Of a stretch of 10,501 bases of DNA, positions 1 to 6,156 are shown one piece after another. Source of the DNA: Syntrophomonas sp. (GTDB lineage: Bacteria; Bacillota; Syntrophomonadia; Syntrophomonadales; Syntrophomonadaceae). The notes beneath the pieces are model-generated. The model was given only the letters and a program-made list of their open reading frames with translations. It was not told the origin of the DNA and made no database searches. Location of the stretch: contig JAQVXF010000023.1 in NCBI GenBank assembly GCA_028709355.1, positions 1 to 10,501 on the forward strand, written 5' to 3'. The position numbers and the translations under genes are program-made. Numbering within the stretch: the first letter of the stretch is position 1; every line of letters begins with the position of its first letter.

Positions 1-681
1 ATCCTGCTCTTCAACAATATTGTGTGGACCTATGTCTTGGCCTTTGCTTTCGGTATGTTGGCGGTGGGATTGAGTTATATGACCGGCAAGATATATAAGA
101 CCTCTCCTACCGTGACTTTGGTTCTGGGTGGGGTAATAATATCGGCGATCTTTTCTGCGCTGATTTCATTTACCAAATATGCAGCTGATCCTTACGAACA
201 ATTGCCGGCCATCACCTTCTGGCTTATGGGCAGTCTCTCCCGAGCCAATTATCGAGACTTGGCCCTGGCTATGATCCCCATCACCATAGGGGTGATCGGC
301 ATTATGCTGATCAGGTGGCGGATAAACCTATTGTCGATCGGTGAGCGGGAAGCCAGGACCCTGGGGGTAAACGCCAACCTATGCCGCAATATCATCATCG
401 CCTGCACCGCCCTGGCCACGGCTGGTTCTGTTTGCATGAGCGGCATTATCGGCTGGATAGGGCTGGTTATTCCTCATATCGGACGCATGCTTGTAGGCAA
501 TGACAACCGCGTCCTGCTGCCGGTCTGTGTGGCAATGGGCAGCACCTTCCTGCTGATCGTGGACAATATCGGCCGCTCCATCACCGAGGGTGAAATTCCC
601 TTGGGGGTACTGACTGCCCTGATCGGTGGCCCGTTTTATATCTACATCCTGCAAAGGACCAAGGGCGGAGGGAGCTGGTAA
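1..681 (+). CDS. FecCD/BtuC-family ABC transporter permease (5' end outside window)
   Basis: This is the C-terminal 226 residues of a polytopic inner-membrane permease that would form the translocation channel of an iron-chelate, haem or cobalamin importer. The frame is open from base 1, so the true start lies upstream; the GTG at 22 is internal. Alternating hydrophobic stretches give about six membrane segments. Two family hallmarks are visible: GEREARTLGVN, which lies in the cytoplasmic region contacting the ATPase, and GIIGWIGLVIPHIGRML followed by GNDNRVLLP, the signature stretch of FecCD permeases. The C-terminus (IPLGVLTALIGGPFYIYIL) is also typical. The stop TAA overlaps the next gene's ATG by one base (TAATG), which indicates translational coupling to the ATPase. 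The family is clear, but the substrate cannot be read from the permease: iron-siderophore, haem and corrinoid are all possible. Confidence 0.93.
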   Translation: MLLFNNIVWTYVLAFAFGMLAVGLSYMTGKIYKTSPTVTLVLGGVIISAIFSALISFTKYAADPYEQLPAITFWLMGSLSRANYRDLALAMIPITIGVIGIMLIRWRINLLSIGEREARTLGVNANLCRNIIIACTALATAGSVCMSGIIGWIGLVIPHIGRMLVGNDNRVLLPVCVAMGSTFLLIVDNIGRSITEGEIPLGVLTALIGGPFYIYILQRTKGGGSW

Positions 682-1511
682 TGGCAGTCATTGAAGTCCG
701 GGACCTGGATTTTGCCTATGACGAATCACGGAAGATATTAGATGGAATCAGCTTCGCAGTGGAAAAAGGCGAGATATTATGCATTTTCGGCCCCAACGGA
801 TGCGGCAAGACCACCATTTTGGATTGCATCCTGGGACTTAACCGAGTGGAACATGGCGATATAAACATCGGCGGCCTGGCCCTGCCGCAATTGAAAAGCG
901 ATGAAATGGCCCGGTTGGTTGCTTATGTACCGCAGAAGCATGAGCACACCTTCGGTTACACATGCCTGGAGATGGTCCTGATGGGGAGAACCGCTCACAC
1001 TTCCTTTTTTGACTCACCTGGACAGGAGGATTTGGAGATAGCGGCCGATTGTCTAAAAAAAGTCGGCATGTATAGTTTTCGGGAGCATAATTTCAATCAC
1101 CTCAGCGGTGGGGAAGCGCAACTGGTGAAGTTAGCCCGGGCCTTGGCCCAGCAGACCGACTTGATAGTGTTCGATGAGCCCACCTCGCACCTAGATTTCC
1201 GCCATGAGCTGAATGTTATAAAGTATATCTCCCGCTTGGTAAAGGAGAATCAGATTTCGATAATAATGGCGACTCATTTTCCCAACCACGCTTTCTACTT
1301 GGAAAACCAGGGCACCCCGACCCGGGTGGCATTGATGGAGAATGGCGAATTTTACGCCACCGGCCCAGCCGACCAGGTGCTCAGCGAACAGAATATGAGC
1401 CGCATTTTCAAGATCCGGACTAAGGTGATCAGCCAAACTGAAGCCGGCACCACTTTTAAATACATGGTGCCACTGGATTTTAGTGATGGAGGGCAATGGG
1501 ATGGAATTTAA
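681..1511 (+). CDS. ABC transporter ATP-binding protein (FecE/BtuD family)
   Basis: This 276-residue cytoplasmic ATPase powers the adjacent permease. All nucleotide-binding motifs are intact: Walker A GPNGCGKTT (37-45), Q-loop Gln85 (YVPQKH), signature LSGGEAQ (141-147), Walker B LIVFDEP (161-167) with catalytic Glu166, D-loop SHLD (169-172) and H-loop His199 (MATHF). The length is normal for FecE/BtuD-type subunits. The C-terminal 70 or so residues form the usual extension, including the 'MENGEFYATGPADQVLS' strand/turn. The ATG at 681 overlaps the permease stop, and the 3' end overlaps the binding-protein gene by 11 bases, so the three genes are surely one transcript. Nothing in it looks degenerate. 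The ATPase does not discriminate between iron-chelate, haem and vitamin B12 import. Confidence 0.95.
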   Translation: MAVIEVRDLDFAYDESRKILDGISFAVEKGEILCIFGPNGCGKTTILDCILGLNRVEHGDINIGGLALPQLKSDEMARLVAYVPQKHEHTFGYTCLEMVLMGRTAHTSFFDSPGQEDLEIAADCLKKVGMYSFREHNFNHLSGGEAQLVKLARALAQQTDLIVFDEPTSHLDFRHELNVIKYISRLVKENQISIIMATHFPNHAFYLENQGTPTRVALMENGEFYATGPADQVLSEQNMSRIFKIRTKVISQTEAGTTFKYMVPLDFSDGGQWDGI

Positions 1512-2604
1512 AAGGATGATAGCCTTGGCTCTGCTAATGGTCAACCTATTGGGTATGGCAGGATGTTCTGATAATCGCGGGGTGACAGCTTCACCACCGG
1601 AAAAAGAGCTTATCACGGTAACCGATTGTGTGGGCCGGGTAGTGCAGGTGCCCCGCAATCCCGACCGCGTCGCCTGCTTGTTTGCGGTGTCGGCCCACAT
1701 GCTGGCCATACTCGGCGATAGCCACAAGATAGTAGCGGTGTCAGAAGGCAATATGAGAGATTATATGTTTCTGCATATTTTCCCGGACATAGGTAAAGTT
1801 CGGACTCCTAAAGGCAGCGGCAATTTCAATATCGAGGAACTCTTCAAAGATCCAGCCCCGGAGGTGGTCTTCTGCTATACCGATATCGTCCAGGATGCCA
1901 AGATGATGGAGAAGATGGAGATATTCGGGGCCCCGGTGGTGGTTATCAACTTTACCACGGTTGCCGAACAGCAGTATGCTATGCAACTACTGGGGCAAAT
2001 CATGGGCCGCGAACAGCAGGCTCAAGCCTACAATGATTATTACCAGGGCGTATTGCAGTTGGTGGAAGGCAGGGTCGCTGGGATTCCCGAAGGGAGCAAG
2101 AAAGTCGTCTATCATGCGGTCAACGAACTGCTCCGCACTGATACCAGCAATTCTCTCCCGGCGGATTGGCTGCCCCGGACCGGGATCAAGAATGTCGGGG
2201 TGGGTCCGGAAGAGAACGCCGGGGGCAAGAATTTTCTTACCCTGGAACAGTTCTTCATTTTGGATCCGGCGTACATGATAATCAATGGCAGCGATGTTCT
2301 TCAGTACATCGAAGCCAGCGAAAAAATGCATAACCTAGCCGCTTATCAAAAAGGCAATTTGAAACTCATGCCCCTGGGGGTCTCCAGGTGGGGGCATCCC
2401 TACTCGGTGGAAACTCCACTGGCCATATTGTGGACGGCTAAGACTATATATCCCGAGCTTTTTGGGGATGTTGATCTCAACCAGGAAACCCGAACTTTTT
2501 ACCAGCAATTTTTTCATTACCAGTTGAGCGATACCGAGGTGGATAAGATCATGGAGGGCAGGGAGTACAAGAAGATCGTCGGTGGTGTTGACGCCAACCG
2601 GTGA
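1501..2604 (+). CDS. Substrate-binding lipoprotein of iron-chelate/corrinoid ABC importer (FepB/BtuF-like)
   Basis: A 367-residue extracytoplasmic binding protein that would deliver ligand to the upstream permease. I chose the ATG at 1501 because GGAGGG (1488-1493) sits 7 bases before it; upstream GTG 1483 and ATG 1486 lack such a site. The N-terminus has a basic start, a hydrophobic core and the lipobox-like MAGC, so Cys22 would be lipid-modified and membrane-tethered. The opening of the mature domain (VTDCVGRVVQVPRNPDRVAC) matches the 'tD..Gr.v.vP..p.RVv' start of peripla_BP_2/TroA-like proteins. The later TYLPE-like region is replaced by WGHPYSVETPLAILWTAKTI (ending in YPELF), common in the haem/iron/cobalamin branch. 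It overlaps the ATPase gene by 11 bases. The family is firm; the ligand is unknown. It is the last transporter gene before a 75-base gap to the TiaS-like genes. Confidence 0.9.
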   Translation: MEFKRMIALALLMVNLLGMAGCSDNRGVTASPPEKELITVTDCVGRVVQVPRNPDRVACLFAVSAHMLAILGDSHKIVAVSEGNMRDYMFLHIFPDIGKVRTPKGSGNFNIEELFKDPAPEVVFCYTDIVQDAKMMEKMEIFGAPVVVINFTTVAEQQYAMQLLGQIMGREQQAQAYNDYYQGVLQLVEGRVAGIPEGSKKVVYHAVNELLRTDTSNSLPADWLPRTGIKNVGVGPEENAGGKNFLTLEQFFILDPAYMIINGSDVLQYIEASEKMHNLAAYQKGNLKLMPLGVSRWGHPYSVETPLAILWTAKTIYPELFGDVDLNQETRTFYQQFFHYQLSDTEVDKIMEGREYKKIVGGVDANR

Positions 2605-2679
2605 TAACTTGAAATCCTTGATCGGCTCCCCTGGCCAGACACTGCTCGCAATGGAAAATCATGAAATGAGGCGGGACTA

Positions 2680-3408
2680 TTGAAGATATTTGTGGGCATC
2701 GATGACACTGACAGCCTGGAGATAGGAGCGACCGGACAGACTGCCAATGAATTGCGCCGAATCATCATGGGCCGAGGGTGGGGGCAGCCGGAACCCGTTA
2801 CTCGTCACCAGTTGCTGCTGCACCCGGACATACCATATACCTCCCATAACAGTTCCATGTGTTTTGCGGTGGAAGCCAGCTCCCAATACCTGCAAGAGAT
2901 GATTCGCTGCGCGCAGGAATTTCTGGAGAGCAGCAGTGCCCCGGGTGCCGATCCCGGTCTGTGTGTGGCAGTTGATGAGCGAATACGGAATGTCGAGCAT
3001 CTGATCAGCTTTGGGTGCCGGGCCAAGAGGGAGATTTTGCAGAAAGAGGAAGCCTACCAGACGGCCCGGCATTGTGGCTTGCATCTATCCGAGCATGGGG
3101 GTACCGGCTTGGGGGTGATCGGGGCTTTGGCGGGGTTGGCGCTGCGCCTGACTGGTAATGACGGTCGCTTCCAGGGTAAGATCAAGCTGCAGCAACCCGG
3201 TACTGCCATGAGCGCCGCCGAGATACTGGCATCGAGCGATATTGAGGAGATACAGTCCATCGAAGGCCAGCCCCTGCTACCAAGTGAAACCGTGATTATC
3301 GGGGAGAAAATTAAGACCGTCCTATTGGATAGCAAACGCAAGTTGCTGGTTTACCGCAAAAATGATGAATGGCATACAATCACCAATCAGCATATAGAAT
3401 TGTATTAA
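2680..3408 (+). CDS. TiaS-like protein, paralogue A (catalytic TCKD-type domain, no RNA-binding tail)
   Basis: A 242-residue protein starting at TTG 2680, chosen because GAGGCGGG (2669-2675) precedes it and because the product MKIFVGIDDTDS then aligns with the downstream paralogue from residue 1. GIDDTDS (6-12) is the hallmark start of archaeal TiaS (COG1571), which makes agmatidine at C34 of tRNA-Ile2; there the acidic residues bind nucleotide phosphate and metal. Other TiaS-like stretches are HPDIPYTSHNSS (48-59), like the TiaS 'NPnvPwKTRGN' segment, and GGTGLGVIGALAG (140-152), like the 'GRGLIGALAA' loop. Thr18 and Thr21 lie near the TiaS phospho-threonine position. The protein is far shorter than TiaS (about 420 residues) and has no visible OB fold or zinc ribbon. 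Bacteria use TilS for this tRNA, so the substrate is probably different. The biochemical role is unknown. Confidence 0.75.
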   Translation: MKIFVGIDDTDSLEIGATGQTANELRRIIMGRGWGQPEPVTRHQLLLHPDIPYTSHNSSMCFAVEASSQYLQEMIRCAQEFLESSSAPGADPGLCVAVDERIRNVEHLISFGCRAKREILQKEEAYQTARHCGLHLSEHGGTGLGVIGALAGLALRLTGNDGRFQGKIKLQQPGTAMSAAEILASSDIEEIQSIEGQPLLPSETVIIGEKIKTVLLDSKRKLLVYRKNDEWHTITNQHIELY

Positions 3409-3409
3409 T

Positions 3410-3434
3410 GCCCCAACCAGGAGATGGGGCCTTT
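3410..3434 (+). terminator. Small hairpin between the two TiaS-like genes (attenuator or weak terminator)
   Basis: GCCCCA (3410-3415) pairs with TGGGGC (3425-3430), a 6-bp perfect stem with a 9-base loop, one base after the stop codon of paralogue A, followed by only CTTT. The U-tract is too short for a confident terminator. It may instead tune expression of the two paralogues or protect the upstream mRNA end. Confidence 0.35.
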
Positions 3435-3451
3435 AATAGGAGGTAGGGTTG

Positions 3452-4192
3452 ATGAGAATATATGTTGGCATCGATGATTCCAGGCAATTGGATGGGTACA
3501 AGGCTGGCGAAACCGCGTCGCGGTTGGTTGAGGCCATCGCAACAAACGGCTGGGGGCAGGCCCAGATACCAAGCCGTCATCGATTGTATCCCCATCCCAG
3601 CACCGGATGCCGCAAACATAATACCGCCCGCAGTTTTTCCGCTGATATTGAGGATGAAGCCTTGCCGGCCTTCCTGGAATATGCCGCTACCCAGATACAG
3701 GATTTGCTTACTCCAGACTCCAATACCGGCTTGGCCATAGTGATACCGGAACAGATGGACAATTACCAGGAGCTTGTCGATTACGCGTATCGGGTCAAAG
3801 AGGAATTGGTCGCCCAGGATGAAGCCCGGCGATTCGCTGATCAGCGCGGTGTTTTCTTGTTGGAATTGAACGGCACGGGCCGTGGTATAATAGGTGCCCT
3901 GGCCGGAGCGGGACTGCGATCTACCGGCAATGATGGGCAGTTCAGGGGTAAACTGCAGATGGGCGGAGAAGATTATGCGGTGGTATCGGTGGGGGCAATC
4001 GTCGCCCAAACCCATGTAGAGCAGGTAAAGTCCATGGATTTCCAGATTCTCGAATTCGATGAACGGGTCAGGCTGGGTGAAAAGGTCAAGATCGTGCTGC
4101 TGGACGGTCTATATACATTGATGGTGTTTCCGACCGATATCGAAGACCCTCATTGGCAGACCAGTACCACCAACATGTTGCGGGTCTTCTGA
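3452..4192 (+). CDS. TiaS-like protein, paralogue B (altered acidic motif)
   Basis: A 246-residue paralogue of the preceding gene. ATG 3452 is chosen over TTG 3449 because AGGAGG (3438-3443) lies 8 bases before it and because MRIYVGIDD aligns with paralogue A from residue 1. The two proteins line up without gaps over about 167 residues: shared positions include GWGQ (33-36), RH (42-43), HP (48-49), HN (56-57), Thr21, the GTGRGIIGALAG loop (141-152) and TGNDGxFxGK (158-167). Paralogue A has DDTDS at 8-12; this copy has DDSRQ, keeping Asp8 and Asp9 but losing Asp11 and Thr10. The IPYTS segment is also replaced (STGCRK). This could be a catalytically altered or regulatory partner. The fold assignment by similarity to A is good; the function is unknown. 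Confidence 0.75.
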   Translation: MRIYVGIDDSRQLDGYKAGETASRLVEAIATNGWGQAQIPSRHRLYPHPSTGCRKHNTARSFSADIEDEALPAFLEYAATQIQDLLTPDSNTGLAIVIPEQMDNYQELVDYAYRVKEELVAQDEARRFADQRGVFLLELNGTGRGIIGALAGAGLRSTGNDGQFRGKLQMGGEDYAVVSVGAIVAQTHVEQVKSMDFQILEFDERVRLGEKVKIVLLDGLYTLMVFPTDIEDPHWQTSTTNMLRVF

Positions 4193-4232
4193 TTAAAGGG
4201 AGGCAGGTTGACACCAAGGAGATGATATCCTA

Positions 4233-4487
4233 ATGCAGGCAAAAGACATGTTTGTTTTCAGAGAGGGAGGCTGGGAGTATACCGGCGGGAAGCGCGACTG
4301 GCAGACTGCAGCCGGTATTGCCGCCATCTGTCAGGGATTTATGGATGATGACGAGGGTGAATTAGCGGCAGATGAGGCGGTTTCCTGCTACAATTGTCGT
4401 TATCGGCGCTGGACTGCGGATTCCTTTTTGTGTATGTGGCCGGTCAAAGCAAAGTTCAATTCCTCAAAAAACAAGTGTCTGGAATGA
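4233..4487 (+). CDS. Small four-cysteine protein, possible metal-binding ribbon
   Basis: An 84-residue protein that I do not recognise. It starts at ATG 4233 with AAGGAGATGAT (4216-4226) upstream. The N-terminal half is acidic and aromatic (residues 1-50, containing MDDDEGELAADEA). The C-terminal part carries Cys52-x2-Cys55-x11-Cys67-x14-Cys82, around CYNCRYRRW (52-60) and FLCMWP (65-70). This spacing could hold one zinc or an Fe-S centre, but is not a textbook rubredoxin or zinc-ribbon arrangement. Cys33 is a further lone cysteine. There is no signal peptide or membrane segment, so it should be cytoplasmic. It follows paralogue B by 40 bases and precedes the thioesterase by 56 bases on the same strand, which suggests co-transcription. 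It could be a small accessory or metallochaperone-like protein, but that is only a guess from the cysteines. Confidence 0.7.
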   Translation: MQAKDMFVFREGGWEYTGGKRDWQTAAGIAAICQGFMDDDEGELAADEAVSCYNCRYRRWTADSFLCMWPVKAKFNSSKNKCLE

Positions 4488-4543
4488 GGAGGAATGCCTG
4501 ATCACAGAGGACCATCGGTTGACAACGAGGGGAGATAGTCGAG

Positions 4544-4996
4544 ATGGACACAACCAAGGTGGAGAACCGGGGGATTGACCAGGAGATATTCGATATCATT
4601 TGCACCGCCTATCCGGATGTTCCCTATTTCCATTCCCTGGAGAACCTCTGCATGGTCTGGCTGGGCAAAGGTCAAGCCAGACTGCGGATGGAGCCGGAGC
4701 TTAAATATACTACCCAGGATTGGCGTCTTCATGGGGGGGTGGTGGCTACCCTGCTGGATATCGCCATGCACGCCGCCATCCATACCCTGGGCCTGCTCTG
4801 CCTGACCCTGGATATGAACATCACTTACCTCAGCCCCGCCATCAGCAACGAGGGGCTGGAAGTTGAAGGGGTGGTCCTGAAAACCGGGAAGACGGTAGCC
4901 ATGGCGGAAGCTAGCCTATATGATGGCCAAGGCAATTGCCTCGCAACCGGCCGGGGGACATTCACTACCCGGCCTGCGCGGCCGGGGAAGGATTAG
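4544..4996 (+). CDS. PaaI-family hotdog-fold acyl-CoA thioesterase
   Basis: A 150-residue cytoplasmic protein of typical PaaI/YdiI length. These enzymes hydrolyse acyl- or aryl-CoA thioesters as homotetramers. The diagnostic motif is RLHGGVVATLLDIAMHAAI (61-79): His63-Gly64-Gly65 begins the central hotdog helix, and Asp72 matches the catalytic acid of the family. The following LTLDMNITYLSPA (87-99) is the usual beta strand, with the 'yLrPa' signature. ATG 4544 has AGGGGAG (4528-4534) 9 bases upstream. It is the last gene of the co-directional run that begins with the ABC transporter. The substrate cannot be predicted: PaaI-like enzymes range from phenylacetyl-CoA proofreading to menaquinone synthesis. 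The link to the TiaS-like genes is positional only. Confidence 0.88.
   Translation: MDTTKVENRGIDQEIFDIICTAYPDVPYFHSLENLCMVWLGKGQARLRMEPELKYTTQDWRLHGGVVATLLDIAMHAAIHTLGLLCLTLDMNITYLSPAISNEGLEVEGVVLKTGKTVAMAEASLYDGQGNCLATGRGTFTTRPARPGKD
4968..4986 (+). other. GC-rich hairpin at the end of the thioesterase gene
   Basis: CCCGGCC (4968-4974) and GGCCGGG (4980-4986) form a perfect 7-bp stem with a 5-base loop, ending 8 bases before the last base of the stop codon at 4996. No U-run follows, so it is not a convincing intrinsic terminator. It may be a pause or mRNA-stability element. Confidence 0.3.
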
Positions 4997-5024
4997 GGCA
5001 GACCGGCGCGGGACTAGATTGTTA

Positions 5025-5051
5025 TTGTGGCTGATTTGATAGTGATACAAT
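5025..5051 (+). promoter_or_regulatory. Possible weak sigma-A-type promoter for lemA
   Basis: TTGTGG (5025-5030) and TACAAT (5046-5051) are separated by 15 bases. The -10 differs from TATAAT at one position, but the spacer is short and the -35 is weak. It lies in the 151-base gap before lemA, where a new transcript would be expected because the gene content changes. The rest of the gap (5052-5147) is GC-rich leader with no other signal I can support. Confidence 0.25.
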
Positions 5052-5147
5052 GGAGGCAGGTGAAGCGTGCTGGCCCGGGGCGGGTCAGCCGCTGCGGGAG
5101 ATCTGCTGCGACGGCGGGCAGCCGCCAGAAAACAGGGGGGTGTTAAT

Positions 5148-5708
5148 ATGCCGGTAGTCTATATCATTCTCGGGGCTCTGGTGATTTTCGTCGGTTTGTT
5201 CCTGATAGTGACCTTCAATACCCTGGTGGGACTGCGGCAGAGGGTGCAGAATGCCTGGGCTCAGGTGGATGTCCAGTTGAAGCGGCGCTATGACCTGATC
5301 CCCAACCTGGTCGAAACCGTCAAGGGCTATGCCGAGCACGAGCGTTCCACCCTGGAGAAAGTGACCCAGGCCCGTAATATGGCCATGGCCGCCCGCAATC
5401 CTCAGGACCGGGCCCAGGCTGAGAACATGCTGAGCGGGGCCTTGAAGTCCCTGTTCGCAGTGGCCGAAGCTTATCCAGAGCTGAAAGCCAACAGCAACTT
5501 CCTTCAACTGCAGGCAGAACTGAGTGATACCGAAAATAAGATCGCTTCAACCCGCCAGCTTTACAACGATTCCGTCCAGACTTACAACACCAAGCTGGAG
5601 GTCTTCCCGGAGAACCTGGTGGCGGGACCTTTCGGATTCAAGCCCGTGGACTATTTTAGCGTTGCCGGAGAAGCTGAAGCGCGGCAGCGGGTGCAGGTCG
5701 ATTTTTAA
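5148..5708 (+). CDS. lemA: LemA family membrane-anchored protein
   Basis: A 186-residue protein with the standard LemA layout: one N-terminal membrane segment (residues 4-26, VYIILGALVIFVGLFLIV), then a long helical domain. Conserved LemA stretches are plain: NAWAQVDVQLKRRYDLIPNL (35-54), VKGYAEHE, YPELKAN, a TENKIASTRQLYNDSV run, and the end stretch FPENLVAGPFGFKP. LemA proteins have an N-out topology with a cytoplasm-poor helical bundle; their molecular function is poorly defined, though they are commonly next to TPM/DUF2207-type membrane proteins. ATG 5148 is chosen because AGGGGGG (5134-5140) lies 7 bases before it and the membrane segment follows directly. An in-frame upstream start at 5067 would add 27 Arg/Ala-rich residues unlike any LemA N-terminus. 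The usual DUF2207 partner follows but is truncated. Confidence 0.93.
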   Translation: MPVVYIILGALVIFVGLFLIVTFNTLVGLRQRVQNAWAQVDVQLKRRYDLIPNLVETVKGYAEHERSTLEKVTQARNMAMAARNPQDRAQAENMLSGALKSLFAVAEAYPELKANSNFLQLQAELSDTENKIASTRQLYNDSVQTYNTKLEVFPENLVAGPFGFKPVDYFSVAGEAEARQRVQVDF

Positions 5709-5720
5709 GGAGCGGTTGGA

Positions 5721-5921
5721 ATGGAAAAGCGAGGCAGGCCTCGCCATCTGCTGATAGTATGCCTGGGCGCGTATTTGGGCATGTTCTTGAATCTGACTGC
5801 TTTTCCAGGGGAGGCATGGGCTCGCTCGCTGGCCCTGCGGGAGGTGGGGATCGACGCCCGGCTGTTGCCGGATGCCTCGATGCAAGTCACCGAGCACCTC
5901 ACCATTGATCTCTCCAGCTAG
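5721..5921 (+). pseudogene. Truncated DUF2207-type membrane protein gene (N-terminal remnant)
   Basis: This 66-codon frame starts at ATG 5721 with AAGGAG (5706-5711) upstream, 12 bases after lemA. Residues 9-34 look like a signal peptide (LLIVCLGAYLGMFLNL, then AWA before the likely cut). The mature start, REVGIDARLLPDASMQVTEH, matches the opening of DUF2207 proteins ('..idI.i..dGsm.VtE..t.df.'), which regularly follow lemA and are usually around 500-600 residues with several membrane segments. Here the frame ends at TAG after TIDLSS, and none of the following 200 bases continues the domain in any forward frame that I could see. I read it as a gene that lost its 3' portion by deletion. It is also possible that a 33-residue secreted peptide is still made. 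Confidence 0.7.
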
Positions 5922-5947
5922 TCTGGTCAGCAACAAAACATATAAGA

Positions 5948-5973
5948 GAGGGCTGGATTATCGTCCAGCCCTC
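5948..5973. terminator. Bidirectional terminator hairpin between convergent halves
   Basis: GAGGGCTGGA (5948-5957) and TCCAGCCCTC (5964-5973) form a perfect 10-bp stem with a 6-base loop (TTATCG). It lies where + strand transcription from lemA meets - strand transcription. On the - strand it is followed by TCTTATATGTTTTG, a fair U-rich tract; on the + strand the following bases are CTACTGTTTAG, a weaker one. Confidence 0.7.
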
Positions 5974-6138
5974 CTACTGTTTAGTTAGGTCGGCGCGCAT
6001 ATTTGGTCCTGAATGCAGTTCCCAGCGGCCAGTCGGATATGTCCAGTCAAGTCCCTGGGGAAGGTTTTGCCCTTGGTACCATCTAAGGTGTTAATGTTGA
6101 GACCATAGATCCTTAATCTCTATGTCAGCCTCGCTCAT
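5974..6138 (-). pseudogene. Small open frame with one internal stop (possible degenerate gene)
   Basis: On the - strand, ATG 6138 opens MSEADIEIKDLWSQH, then TAA at 6093-6091, then the same frame stays open for 38 codons: HLRWYQGQNLPQGLDWTYPT, then GRWELHSGPNMRADLTKQ, ending at TAG 5976-5974, directly before the hairpin. Removing the single stop gives a 54-residue protein of plausible composition, rich in Trp and Gly, with no membrane segment. It starts 18 bases after the stop of the stalk-domain gene, but has no clear ribosome site. I do not recognise it. An open run of this length can also arise by chance, and another - strand frame is open over part of it, so this is tentative. Confidence 0.3.
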
Positions 6139-6156
6139 CCCTGATGCGATCCCATA

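Noticed and set aside
1191..1751. 186-codon - strand open frame
   Set aside because: It is antisense to the ATPase Walker B region and the binding-protein start; clearly a shadow of the real genes.
4208..4236. TTGACA as a -35 element before the four-Cys gene
   Set aside because: The position 17 bases downstream falls on the start codon itself (TAATGC), so transcription would begin inside the gene.
5067..5147. Upstream in-frame extension of LemA
   Set aside because: It would add 27 Arg/Ala-rich residues before the membrane segment; ATG 5148 has a well-placed purine-rich site and matches the family start.
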